Source: Blastococcus sp. TBT05-19
Lineage (GTDB): Bacteria; Actinomycetota; Actinomycetes; Mycobacteriales; Geodermatophilaceae
DNA length: 64,000 nucleotides
Assembly: GCF_003319095.1 (NCBI RefSeq)
Contig: NZ_QOHI01000005.1
Span: forward strand, 1-64,000
Direction of reading: 5' to 3'
The notes under the pieces were generated by a model. It did not search any database and was not told where the DNA came from. It saw only the letters and a list, made by a program, of their open reading frames with translations. How positions within the stretch are numbered: the stretch's first letter is position 1; the number at the start of each line of letters is the position of its first letter. Below are positions 40,794-48,830 of the stretch, in pieces. The translations under genes were made by a program, and so were the position numbers.

Positions 40794-41942
40794 GTGCGCA
40801 CCCTGCTCGTCACCGGTCCCGGCGGGGCCGGCACCTCGACGGTGGCCGCCGCCGCCGCGCTCCGGGCCGCCCGGTCGGGCCGGGACACGCTGCTGCTCGC
40901 CCGCGGCACACCGCCGGTGGCGGGTCTGGACGACGAGCCGCACCTCGCCGTCCGCCCGGTCGGCGGTCCGCGGGCGGTCGGGGAGCTGTGGGCGGCGCAC
41001 GCGCGGACGCTGTCCGGGCTCCTCCCGCACCTGACGCTGCCCCCGGCCACCTCCGTCGTGCCGCTGCCCGGCGCCGGCGACCTGGCGATGCTGGCGGCCC
41101 TGGGCTCCGCCGACGCCGACCTCGTGGTGGTCGACGCCGGACCGCTCGCGGACGGGCTCGCCCTGGCCGCGCTCCCGGGGACGCTGCGCTGGTGGCTGGA
41201 CCAGCTGCTGCCGCCCTCGGTCCGCGCCCTCGCCGCGGTCCGGACGGCGGGCGTCTCGGCCGGCACCGTGCGCCCGGGCCCCGTCGACGCGGTCATCGGC
41301 GCACTGCCGGCCCTGGAAGGCCTGCTGCGCGGCGACCGGCTGGCCGACGCGTCCGGGACGGCGGTCTGGCTGACCGGCGAGGCCCGGGGCCCGGCCGCCG
41401 CCGCGCTGCGCCGCGCGACCACGGTGCTCGGCCTGCACGGGCTGGATCCCGCCGCCGTCGTCGTCCGGGCGCTGCCCGCCGGAGGACCGGAGGACTGGTG
41501 GCGGGACCGCGCCGCCGCGCAGGAGGCGGCGCTCCGCGCGCTGGCCGAGCTGGCTCCCGTGCACGCGGTGCGGGAGACGCCGGAGGGGCCCGCCGACGCA
41601 GCGGCTGCGCTCGCGCTGCTCGACGGGCTGGACCTGCCGTCCTCCGGAGGACCGGCCGCGCCCGCCCCGCGACGGGTCGAGGGTGGCTGGGAGCTGTCGG
41701 TGCCGCTGCCCTTCGCCGAGCGCGGCGCGATCGCCCTGACCCGGTGGGGCGATGACCTCGTGGTCGGCGTAGGGGAGGATCGGCGCTCGCTGCGGCTGGA
41801 CTCGCTGCTGCGCCGGTGCGAGGTGACCGGGGGGCGGCTCGCCGACCCCGGCACCGCCACCGCGCGGCTCGTGGTCAGCTTCCGCCCGGATCCGCAGCAG
41901 TGGCCGGCCGACCTCCTGGCGGCCGAGGGGAGGACCTCATGA
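40794..41942 (+). CDS. ArsA/GET3-like ATPase, degenerate P-loop
   Basis: 382 residues. The start TLLVTGPGGAGTSTVAAAAALRAA aligns with the deviant Walker A of ArsA/MinD (GKGGVGKTT), but both lysines are replaced, by P9 and T14. Later VVVDAGPLADGLALAALPGTLRWWLDQLL clearly matches the ArsA switch region. A C-terminal part (about 290-382) resembles the alpha-crystallin-like ArsA HSP20-type domain: WELSVPLPFAERGAIALTRWGDDLVVGVGE. ATP hydrolysis is therefore doubtful. GTG 40794 is 5 nt after the SRPBCC stop; its own stop overlaps the next ATG. A counterpart (Rv2184c) lies at this place in mycobacteria. Confidence 0.8.
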   Translation: MRTLLVTGPGGAGTSTVAAAAALRAARSGRDTLLLARGTPPVAGLDDEPHLAVRPVGGPRAVGELWAAHARTLSGLLPHLTLPPATSVVPLPGAGDLAMLAALGSADADLVVVDAGPLADGLALAALPGTLRWWLDQLLPPSVRALAAVRTAGVSAGTVRPGPVDAVIGALPALEGLLRGDRLADASGTAVWLTGEARGPAAAALRRATTVLGLHGLDPAAVVVRALPAGGPEDWWRDRAAAQEAALRALAELAPVHAVRETPEGPADAAAALALLDGLDLPSSGGPAAPAPRRVEGGWELSVPLPFAERGAIALTRWGDDLVVGVGEDRRSLRLDSLLRRCEVTGGRLADPGTATARLVVSFRPDPQQWPADLLAAEGRTS

Positions 41943-42250
41943 CCAGCGGTGCCGACTGGGTCGACCAGGCCCGCCGCCTGCTCGACGCCGTCCGCGGCCC
42001 CGAGAACGCCTCCGGCGCCGGGGCGGACGGGCACGCGCCCGACTGCTCGTGGTGCCCGGTGTGCCAGGCCGCGTCCGTGCTCCGCGGCGAGCGGCCGGAG
42101 GTCACCGAGGCCGTCGCCGACCTCCTGACGACGGCAGCGGCCGCCCTGCGCGCCTTCGCGGCCGACGCGGGCGCCTCCCGGCCGCGGGCGACCGAGGAGC
42201 CGAGCGCGCCGGCCGAGGAGCCCGAGGTGCAGCGGATCGACATCGCGTGA
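41939..42250 (+). CDS. DUF5304-type protein with CxxCPxC motif
   Basis: 103 residues: an amphipathic helix (DWVDQARRLLDAVRG), then HAPDCSWCPVCQAASVLRGERPEV, with three cysteines in CxxCxxC form plus a preceding His that may bind a metal, then a second long helix (VTEAVADLLTTAAAALRAFAADAG) and an acidic tail. Function unknown. ATG 41939 overlaps the ArsA-like stop (ATGA) and its own stop overlaps the glucokinase GTG (GTGA), so it is made in step with both. Confidence 0.78.
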   Translation: MTSGADWVDQARRLLDAVRGPENASGAGADGHAPDCSWCPVCQAASVLRGERPEVTEAVADLLTTAAAALRAFAADAGASRPRATEEPSAPAEEPEVQRIDIA

Positions 42251-43233
42251 CCGACGACGTGGGGAGCCTGCCCGCGCTCGGGATCGACATCGGTGGCACC
42301 AAGGTGGCCGGCGGCCTGGTCGCCCCCGACGGCACCATCCTCGCGACGGCCCGCCGCGCGACGCCGGGCGCATCGGTCACCGACACCGAGGACGCCATCG
42401 CCGCGGTCGTGGAGGAGCTGGCCGCCGGGCACGACGGCGAGCTCGTGGGCGTCGGGGTCGGCGCCGCCGGGTGGTTCGACCGCACCGGCGACACGGTGCT
42501 GTTCAGCCCGCACCTGGCGTGGCGCAACTCGACCCTGCGCAAGGACCTCGGCGCCCGGCTGCAGCGCCCGCTGTGGGTGGGCAACGACGCCGACGCGGCC
42601 GCCTGGGCCGAGTACCGCTACGGGGCGGCCCGGGGCTCCGACCTCGCCCTGATGATCACCCTCGGGACCGGCATCGGCGGCGGGATCGTCCTCGACGGCC
42701 GGTTGCGCCGCGGCTCGCACGGGGTGGCGGGGGAGTGGGGGCACATGCGCGTCGTCCCCGACGGCCGGCTGTGCGCCTGCGGCAACCGGGGGTGCTGGGA
42801 GCAGTACGCCAGCGGGACCGCGCTCGGGCAGACCGCCCGCGAGGTGGCCCGCACCTCGCCCGCCGCCGCGGCGCTGCTGCTGGAGCGCGTGGACTGCGAG
42901 CCCGACCGGCTGACCGGCGAGCACGTGGCCCGCGCCGCCTACGACGGCGACCCGCTGGCCCTGGAGCTGGTGACCGAGGTCGGCTACTGGCTCGGGCAGG
43001 GCATCGCCGACCTCGCCGCCGTGCTCGACCCCGAGGTCGTGGTGATCGGCGGTGGCGTCAGCGTGCTCGGCGAGATGGTGCTGCGGCCGGCGCGCGAGCG
43101 GCTGGACCGCGCCCTCCCCGGTCGCGGGTTCCGGCCCGGCCCGCGCGTGGTCGCGGCGGCGCTCGGCGCGCAGGCCGGCATCGTCGGTGCGGCCGACCTG
43201 GTGCGCAAGGCCGTGGCCGAGGGCGAGGCCTGA
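42247..43233 (+). CDS. glk: ROK family glucokinase
   Basis: 328 residues. ATP motif LGIDIGGTKVAGGLV (about 11-25), sugar-binding VGNDADAAAWAEYRYG, LGTGIGGGIVLDG, and the ROK zinc signature GHMRVVPDGRLCACGNRGCWEQYASG (as GH...CxCGxxGCxE). It should phosphorylate glucose with ATP in the cytoplasm; in Streptomyces the orthologue GlkA also mediates carbon repression. No DNA-binding domain, so kinase rather than repressor. GTG start coupled to DUF5304. Confidence 0.92.
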   Translation: MTDDVGSLPALGIDIGGTKVAGGLVAPDGTILATARRATPGASVTDTEDAIAAVVEELAAGHDGELVGVGVGAAGWFDRTGDTVLFSPHLAWRNSTLRKDLGARLQRPLWVGNDADAAAWAEYRYGAARGSDLALMITLGTGIGGGIVLDGRLRRGSHGVAGEWGHMRVVPDGRLCACGNRGCWEQYASGTALGQTAREVARTSPAAAALLLERVDCEPDRLTGEHVARAAYDGDPLALELVTEVGYWLGQGIADLAAVLDPEVVVIGGGVSVLGEMVLRPARERLDRALPGRGFRPGPRVVAAALGAQAGIVGAADLVRKAVAEGEA

Positions 43234-43250
43234 GGGTCGAGCAGCAGCCC

Positions 43251-43931
43251 TCAGACGACGGCGCCGTCGTCCCCGTCGTCGGAGCGGTCGCGCATCCGCG
43301 CCACGAGCATCGCGACCCCGCCGGCCACCACGGCGACGCCGAGCACCAGGCCGACGTCGGCGGACAGCCCCAGCACCGACGGGACGCCGATGAGCAGCAC
43401 GCCGGCGGCCACGAGCAGCAGGGCGTAGAGGGCGGCCGGGGCCGGGACGGGGAGCGGCGGCGGGGTCGGCGGCTCGTAGTGCTCGTCGGGGCGGTCCAGG
43501 ACCGGGACCTCGTGCGGGACCGGCGGAGGAGCATCCGAGGGCTGCTCGCCGACGACGGTGCGGCCGTGCTCGGCCTCGAACGCGGCCACGATCCGCTGCC
43601 ACTCGGCGTCCTCGTCCACCTCGCGGCGGGGCGCCCGGGCCACCGGTCGAGGCGAGGCCGGGTGCTCGTCGGCGTGCTGGTCGACCACCCCGCGGGCCTC
43701 CTCGCGGCGCGAACGGTCGACGAAGAGCCGGTCCGAGGGCGGGCTGGGGAGCGAGACCTCGCGGGTGTAGGGGCCGACGTCGGCCGACGGCTCGAGGTAG
43801 GCGGCGATGCCGACCGCCTCCAGGACGTCGAGCAGGTGCTCACCGACCCGCGGGTCGACGTCGCGCAGGGGGAACCACAGCGTCGCGTCGAGGCCGTTGT
43901 CGCGGCGGCCCCGTCCCCGTCGATCGGTCAC
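43251..43931 (-). CDS. Conserved hypothetical membrane protein, 226 aa
   Basis: The soluble N-terminal part (DATLWFPLRDVDPRVGEHLLDVLEAVGIAAYLEPSADVGPYTREVSLPSPPSDRLFVD, about 12-70) looks like a compact domain. An acidic linker follows (75-150), and the C-terminus holds two membrane helices (LYALLLVAAGVLLIGVPSVLGL and VGLVLGVAVVAGGVAMLVAR) close together as a hairpin. No known catalytic motif. GTG 43931 overlaps the esterase stop (GTGA), so it is co-translated with it. Conserved in this neighbourhood in other actinobacteria by recollection. Confidence 0.75.
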   Translation of the reverse strand: MTDRRGRGRRDNGLDATLWFPLRDVDPRVGEHLLDVLEAVGIAAYLEPSADVGPYTREVSLPSPPSDRLFVDRSRREEARGVVDQHADEHPASPRPVARAPRREVDEDAEWQRIVAAFEAEHGRTVVGEQPSDAPPPVPHEVPVLDRPDEHYEPPTPPPLPVPAPAALYALLLVAAGVLLIGVPSVLGLSADVGLVLGVAVVAGGVAMLVARMRDRSDDGDDGAVV

Positions 43932-44746
43932 CGGTGCTCGGCCGGCCGCGTGTCGGGCTCGCCCGCCCGGACGTGCGCCCGGATCCACTCCGCCGAGCGG
44001 GAGAAGATCAGCGGAGCGTCGTTGTCCAGGGTCGCCACGTGGTAGCTGTCGTGGAGGACGACCTCCTCGGTGTCCGTGCTGCCGATCCCGGCCAGCAGGA
44101 TCGTGCTGTTGACCGGCTCGACCACGTGGTCCACCGCGCTGTGGAAGACGATCACCGGGGCGGTCACCCGGCCGAGGTCGGCGCGGGTGAGGGCCCACAG
44201 GCCGCGCAGCTGCATCATCGCCCGCGTGGGCAGCTTGGGGTAGGCCAGCTCGGTGACACCGGCCTTCTTGATGTCGCTGGCGATCGGCGCCCAGCTGCCG
44301 GTGAGCCGGGCGATCAGCGGCAGGAGCTTGGCGTCGAGGCGCTGGGTGAGCAGCGCGGGGTTCACCAGCAGCAGCCCGGCGACGTCGTCGGGGCGGACCT
44401 GGGCCAGCCGGGTGGCGAGCGTGCCGCCCATCGAGAGGCCGGCCACGAAGACGCGGTCGCAGCGGGCGGCGAGGGCGTCGAAGGCGCGCTCCACCGTGGC
44501 GGTCCACTGGTCGTGCGTGCTGGCGTTGCAGTCCTGCCAGCGGGTGCCGTGCCCCGGCAGCAGCGGGCAGCTGACGGCGAAGCCCTCCGCGGCCAGGGCC
44601 TCGCCCCAGGGACGCATGCTCATCGGGGTGCCGGTGAAGCCGTGGACGAGCAGCACCCCGGTGCGTCCGTCGGGGCCGTCCCCGCCGGGGAACTCGAACG
44701 CCTCGGCGCCTGGCATGACCTCGGGGGTGGGGGTCGTTCCGGGCAC
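43928..44746 (-). CDS. Alpha/beta hydrolase, carboxylesterase/monoglyceride lipase-like
   Basis: 272 residues. Oxyanion segment LLVHGFTGTPMSMRPWGEALA, nucleophile elbow AGLSMGGTLA (S105), acid in FHSAVDHVVEP and histidine in HDSYHVATLDND. This matches the Est30-type thermostable carboxylesterase family, which acts on short acyl glycerols or esters. GTG 44746 follows GAGGAGGAGAACC. Divergent from the acyltransferase gene at 44859, so glycerolipid turnover is a reasonable context, though only inferred. Confidence 0.86.
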   Translation of the reverse strand: MPGTTPTPEVMPGAEAFEFPGGDGPDGRTGVLLVHGFTGTPMSMRPWGEALAAEGFAVSCPLLPGHGTRWQDCNASTHDQWTATVERAFDALAARCDRVFVAGLSMGGTLATRLAQVRPDDVAGLLLVNPALLTQRLDAKLLPLIARLTGSWAPIASDIKKAGVTELAYPKLPTRAMMQLRGLWALTRADLGRVTAPVIVFHSAVDHVVEPVNSTILLAGIGSTDTEEVVLHDSYHVATLDNDAPLIFSRSAEWIRAHVRAGEPDTRPAEHR

Positions 44747-44833
44747 GGTTCTCCTCCTCGGCGTCCGGCGGGACGCCGGGGTGTCAGGTACGTCACGGTG
44801 GGGACCGGATTGTGATCCGGGACCCAGGCTCCC

Positions 44834-44839
44834 TAGTCT
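44834..44839 (+). promoter_or_regulatory. Putative -10 (TAGTCT) of the acyltransferase gene
   Basis: TAGTCT 19 nt before GTG 44859, giving a short leader of about 13 nt that still carries GAGGGAGG. Confidence 0.4.
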
Positions 44840-44858
44840 GGCAGTCCCCGAGGGAGGC

Positions 44859-45620
44859 GTGTTGTTCTACTGGTTCCTCAAGTTCGTCGCGATCGGCCCG
44901 CCGGCGCGGGTCGTCTTCCGCCCCACGGCCGAAGGCGTCGAGAACGTGCCCGCGACGGGCGCGGCGATCCTCGCGAGCAACCACCTGTCGGCTGCCGACT
45001 GGGTGTTCATGCCCATGCAGCTCAAGCGGCGGGTCACGTTCCTGGCCAAGGCCGAGTACTTCACCGGCACGGGGGTGAAGGGCTTCCTGCAGCGGGCGTT
45101 CTTCACCGGCGCCGGCCAGGTCCCGATCGACCGCTCCAGCGCCTCGGCGGCCGAGAACGCCATCCAGACCGGCATCCGCACCCTGCGCGACGGCAAGCTC
45201 CTGGGCATCTACCCGGAGGGCACCCGCTCGCCCGACGGCCGGCTCTACCGCGGCAAGATCGGCGTGGCCCGGATGGCGCTGGAGACCGGCGTCCCCGTCG
45301 TCCCGGTCGCCATGGTCTACAGCTCCCGCAAGCTGCCCTTCGGCAAGAAGCTCACCCGGGTGCGCGTCCGCTTCGGGCAGCCGCTGGACTTCTCCCGCTA
45401 CGAGGGCCTGGCCGGTGACCGCTTCGTCGAGCGGTCGATCACCGACGAGATCATGTACGAGATCATGACGCTGTCGGGCCAGGAGTACGTCGACGTCTAC
45501 GGCGCCACGGTGAAGAAGTCGATGGACGCCACCGGCGCCAGCGCGAACGAGGCCATCGCGACCCTGCAGCCGCCGGCCGCCGAGGCCGCCGACCGCGCTC
45601 CCACGTCGCTCGCGGGCTAG
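44859..45620 (+). CDS. 1-acyl-sn-glycerol-3-phosphate acyltransferase (PlsC family)
   Basis: 253 residues. Motif I is NHLSAADW (41-48, the HxxxxD acyl-transfer pair), motif II is in GAGQVPIDRSSA, and motif III is YPEGTRSPDGRLYRG (118-132), which binds the phosphate; PVVPVAMV completes the set. It makes phosphatidic acid or a related acylated lipid at the membrane. The start is GTG 44859 or TTG 44862; GGGAGG suits the TTG better in spacing, GTG is the usual choice. Its TAG and the TetR stop on the other strand share the palindrome CTAG. Confidence 0.88.
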   Translation: MLFYWFLKFVAIGPPARVVFRPTAEGVENVPATGAAILASNHLSAADWVFMPMQLKRRVTFLAKAEYFTGTGVKGFLQRAFFTGAGQVPIDRSSASAAENAIQTGIRTLRDGKLLGIYPEGTRSPDGRLYRGKIGVARMALETGVPVVPVAMVYSSRKLPFGKKLTRVRVRFGQPLDFSRYEGLAGDRFVERSITDEIMYEIMTLSGQEYVDVYGATVKKSMDATGASANEAIATLQPPAAEAADRAPTSLAG

Positions 45621-46231
45621 CGGCCCGCGCGCAGCAGGGCGGGGCGGTCGCCCACGAGGCCGCGGAGCACGTCGCGCAGCAGGTCGAGCAGCTCGGGGCG
45701 GGTCGTCGTCGGCTCGTGCACCCACTGGCCCACGAGGTCCTCGGTGAAGGCGAACCAGGCGAGGACCAGCTGCCGTCGCAGGGCGTCGTCGGGCAGCTCC
45801 AGCGCCGCCAGCGCGACCTCGACCAGCCGGCGACGCGTGTCGGCGTAGACCTCCGACACCCACGGGTCGCCGCCCGCCGCACCGCGCACGAACGCCAGGT
45901 GGGACTCGCGGAAGGTCTCCACCCAGCCCACGTACCGGTCGAGCATCCCGGTGACCTGCTCCTCCGGCGGGGTGCCCGGAGCCGGGAGCAGGTGCTCCCA
46001 CAGGAGGTCGGCCGCCGCCCGCGTGACGGCGGTGTAGTACTCGCGCTTGTTCGCGAAGTAGTGGAACAGCAGGCTCCGGCTGATCCCGGCGCGGCGGGCG
46101 ACCTCGTCGATCGTGAGCTCCTGGACCGGGGTCGTCGGCAGCAGCTCGAGCCCGATCTGCACGAGCTGCGCCCGGCGGTCGCCCGCCGTGCGCCGCTCGC
46201 GCGGGTGCGCGGGACGGGACGACGCCGTCAC
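45617..46231 (-). CDS. TetR family transcriptional regulator
   Basis: 204 residues. The N-terminal helix-turn-helix is VQELTIDEVARRAGISRSLLFHYFANKREYYTAVTRAAADLL (about 35-76), followed by an all-helical ligand domain of usual length. It lies last in the minus-strand unit monooxygenase, hydrolase, TetR, and two copies of a TGAGC-N3-GCTCA palindrome stand at the promoter of that unit; TetR proteins bind such inverted repeats. So it probably represses the cassette, itself included, until a ligand (ketone or ester) is present. GTG 46231. This link is inference. Confidence 0.88.
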   Translation of the reverse strand: MTASSRPAHPRERRTAGDRRAQLVQIGLELLPTTPVQELTIDEVARRAGISRSLLFHYFANKREYYTAVTRAAADLLWEHLLPAPGTPPEEQVTGMLDRYVGWVETFRESHLAFVRGAAGGDPWVSEVYADTRRRLVEVALAALELPDDALRRQLVLAWFAFTEDLVGQWVHEPTTTRPELLDLLRDVLRGLVGDRPALLRAGR

Positions 46232-46241
46232 GGTGCGCCGC

Positions 46242-47183
46242 TCAGTTCGCGCTCCCGCCGCCCGAGGCCTCGCGCACCAGCCGGAGCAGGCCGTCGACGA
46301 CCAGCTGCGGGCGCTCCTGGGTGACCATGTGCCCGGTCCGCTCGGCGCGGTGCAGCCGGGCCTCGGGCAGCACCTCGGCCAGGTGGCGGGCGTGCCGCTC
46401 CGGCGTCAGCTTGTCGCTGTCGCCGACGAAGATCTCCACCGGCACGCGGGACAGCGCCGCCAGCTCCTCGCGCTTGTCGTGGTCGCCCAGGGCCGGCATG
46501 AACTCGAAGAAGGAGCGCAGCGTGGAGGCGTGCATGATCTTCGCGCCCTCGAGCACCATCTCGTCGGTGGCGTCGGCGCCGTAGAGCAGCCCGCGCACCA
46601 TCTTCTGGTGCCGCGGGGAGGTCGGCGGCACGAGGTTGCGCAGCTTCTCCAGCACGCGGGCGCCGGCGAGCAGCGCGGAGAGCATCCCCGGCCGCACCTT
46701 GGCCATCCGGCCGCCTGCGGACCTCGGGTCCGAAGTCAGGTCGCCGGCCGAGGTCGCCACCAGGGCGACGCCGAGCACGCGGTCGCCGAACAGCTCCGGT
46801 CGCGCCGCGGCCAGGCACATGATGGTCATGCCGCCCATGGAGTGGCCGCCGAGCACGATCGGCCCCGCGGGCACGAGCTGGTCGATGACCTCGGCCAGGT
46901 CGTTCCCCAGCTGGTCGATGGTGATCTCGGTGTCGCCCCAGGTGGAGCGGCCGTGCCCGCGCTGGTCGTAGCGGACCAGGCGCAGGGCGCCCTCGGCGAC
47001 GCGGTCGGAGAGCAGGGTGGAGACGTCGTCCCACGCGGCCTGCGACAAGGTCCAGCCGTGGGCCAGGACGACGGTCACCGGGGCGTTCTCCGCGCCCTCG
47101 ACCGTCGCGTGCAGCTGGGCGCCGTCGGGGGTCGTGACCGCGGCGGTGCGCTTGCAGACGGTGCGGGTGAGCGTCGCGGTCAT
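46242..47183 (-). CDS. Alpha/beta hydrolase of the monooxygenase cassette
   Basis: 313 residues. HGWTLSQAAWDDV (oxyanion side), RYDQRGHGRST, nucleophile GGHSMGGMT (S115), acid in IFVGDSDKLTPERHAR and histidine in RTGHMVTQERP. Resembles epoxide hydrolase/esterase-type folds. Placed between the Baeyer-Villiger monooxygenase and TetR, it is a good candidate to hydrolyse the ester made by the monooxygenase. ATG 47183 overlaps the monooxygenase stop (ATGA). Ester substrate is inference. Confidence 0.87.
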   Translation of the reverse strand: MTATLTRTVCKRTAAVTTPDGAQLHATVEGAENAPVTVVLAHGWTLSQAAWDDVSTLLSDRVAEGALRLVRYDQRGHGRSTWGDTEITIDQLGNDLAEVIDQLVPAGPIVLGGHSMGGMTIMCLAAARPELFGDRVLGVALVATSAGDLTSDPRSAGGRMAKVRPGMLSALLAGARVLEKLRNLVPPTSPRHQKMVRGLLYGADATDEMVLEGAKIMHASTLRSFFEFMPALGDHDKREELAALSRVPVEIFVGDSDKLTPERHARHLAEVLPEARLHRAERTGHMVTQERPQLVVDGLLRLVREASGGGSAN

Positions 47184-48724
47184 GCCGCCTCCTCCGTGCT
47201 CGCGGGCGCCCCGGCGGGGACGCCGACGTAGTTCTCGCGGTCGAGCTGCTTGGTCAGCTTGCGGAACCGGAAGGTGAAGTCGGGCCACAGCGTGCTGTTG
47301 TGCCCGTGCTTGTCCAGGTACCAGCTCGCGCAGCCGCCGGCGAGCCACACGGTGCCCTTGGACTTCTCCGCGATCAGCTCGCGCCAGGCGGCCTGGGCCT
47401 CCGGCGTCGTCTCGAGCACGGCCAGGTCCTCGGTCTCCATGGTGCGCAGCGCGTCGTCGACGTAGGAGACCTGCGACTCGATCATGTAGACCATCGACGT
47501 GTGGCCGACGCCCACGTTCGGGCCGACGAGCAGGAACATGTTCGGGAAGCCGGCGACGGCGGCGCTGCGGTTGGTCACCATCCCCTCCTCCCACACCTCG
47601 GCCAGGGTGCGGCCCTCGCGACCGCAGATCTTCTCCGCGATCGGCAGGTCGGTGACGTGGAAGCCGGTGGCCAGGACCAGGGTGTCGGTCGGCCGCTCGA
47701 TGCCGTCCTCCGACACGATCGAGCGCGGCCGGATCTCCGCGATGCCGGCGGTGACCAGCTCGGCGTTGGGGGCGGCGACGGCGGGGAAGTAGTCGTTGCT
47801 GATCAGGATGCGCTTGCAGCCGATGGTGTAGTCCGGCGTCAGCGCCTCGCGCAGCTTCGGGTCGCGGACCTGGCGCTCGAGGTGGGCCTTGGCCAGCGCG
47901 CCGACCGGCTTGAGGAACATCCGCTGCTTGGCCATGCCGAGCACGAGGAACTCGCGGAACGCGTAGAGCACCCCGCGGATGGCGCGCTGCAGGCCGGGCA
48001 GCAGCCGGTAGAGCCGGCGGGCCCAGGGCTTCACCGGGTGGTCGGTGCGGGGCACGACCCAGGCCGGCGTGCGCTGGTAGACGGTGATGCTCTCCACCTG
48101 CGGCTGGATCGCCGGCACGACCTGGATGGCCGAGGCGCCGGTGCCGATGACGGCGACCTTCTCACCGCTGATGTCGTGCGAGGAGTCCCAGCGCGCCGAG
48201 TGCATCACCGTGCCCTCGAACGACTCGATGCCCGGGATCGCGGGGTAGGTCGGGTCGGCCAGCGCGCCGGCCGCGGAGATCAGCACCCGGGCGCGGAAGT
48301 TCCCGGCCGTCGTCGTGACGTGCCAGCGGCGCTCGCCCTCGTCCCACCGGGCGGCGGTCACGTCGGCGCCGAACACGCAGTGCTCGCGCACGCCGTACCG
48401 AGCGGCCGTCCGCTGGAGGTAGGCCTGGATCTCGGGCTGCTCGGAGTAGGACCGGCCCCAGTCCGGGTTCGGCGCGAAGGAGTACGAGTACAGGTGCGAC
48501 TGCACGTCGCAGGCCGCGCCCGGGTAGGTGTTGTCGCGCCAGGTGCCGCCGACGTCGTCGGCCCGCTCCAGGAGCACGAAGTCGGTCTCGCCGCGCTCCC
48601 GCAGCTTGATCCCCATGGCCAGGCCCGCGAAGCCCGTGCCGATCACCGCCACGCGCACCTCGCGGGTCGGCTGCGCGGCCGCCCCCGGGGAGGGAACGGC
48701 CCGCGTCTCGATCGTGCTGGTCAC
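47180..48724 (-). CDS. Flavin-containing (Baeyer-Villiger type) monooxygenase
   Basis: 514 residues. FAD Rossmann motif VIGTGFAGLAMG (27-38), the Baeyer-Villiger signature FEGTVMHSARW (169-179, FxGxxxHxxxW) and the NADP motif VIGTGASAIQV (192-202). ATGFHVTD and GGCASWYLDKHGHN are typical of the group. It inserts oxygen into ketones to give esters or lactones with NADPH and O2. GTG 48724 is chosen over TTG 48769 because GGAGGAGAGGAG precedes it and because the region above holds the operators. Order SDR, monooxygenase and hydrolase recalls the mymA operon of mycobacteria. Confidence 0.92.
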   Translation of the reverse strand: MTSTIETRAVPSPGAAAQPTREVRVAVIGTGFAGLAMGIKLRERGETDFVLLERADDVGGTWRDNTYPGAACDVQSHLYSYSFAPNPDWGRSYSEQPEIQAYLQRTAARYGVREHCVFGADVTAARWDEGERRWHVTTTAGNFRARVLISAAGALADPTYPAIPGIESFEGTVMHSARWDSSHDISGEKVAVIGTGASAIQVVPAIQPQVESITVYQRTPAWVVPRTDHPVKPWARRLYRLLPGLQRAIRGVLYAFREFLVLGMAKQRMFLKPVGALAKAHLERQVRDPKLREALTPDYTIGCKRILISNDYFPAVAAPNAELVTAGIAEIRPRSIVSEDGIERPTDTLVLATGFHVTDLPIAEKICGREGRTLAEVWEEGMVTNRSAAVAGFPNMFLLVGPNVGVGHTSMVYMIESQVSYVDDALRTMETEDLAVLETTPEAQAAWRELIAEKSKGTVWLAGGCASWYLDKHGHNSTLWPDFTFRFRKLTKQLDRENYVGVPAGAPASTEEAA

Positions 48725-48748
48725 CTCGGTCTGCTCCTCTCCTCCGGC

Positions 48749-48769
48749 TTGCTGAGCAACGCTCAACAA
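48749..48769. promoter_or_regulatory. Operator-like palindrome 1 (TGAGC-N3-GCTCA)
   Basis: TGAGCAACGCTCA at 48753-48765, with outer TTG/CAA extending it to 48749-48769, in the divergent promoter region between the monooxygenase and SDR genes. Probable TetR site. Confidence 0.6.
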
Positions 48770-48783
48770 GCTACAACGGCTGG

Positions 48784-48796
48784 TGAGCAGCGCTCA
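48784..48796. promoter_or_regulatory. Operator-like palindrome 2 (TGAGC-N3-GCTCA)
   Basis: TGAGCAGCGCTCA, the same half-sites as palindrome 1; centres are 31 bp (about three turns) apart, which would place two dimers on one DNA face. Confidence 0.6.
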
Positions 48797-48830
48797 ATTC
48801 GAGCGCGACGACAACCGGAGGAGAAGCCCG

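Noticed and set aside
44253..44858. Extended start for the acyltransferase 200 residues upstream
   Set aside because: It overlaps the esterase gene on the other strand; homology starts at 44859.
48725..48769. TTG start at 48769 for the monooxygenase
   Set aside because: It would place the coding region over the first operator and ahead of the GGAGGAGAGGAG ribosome site that suits GTG 48724.
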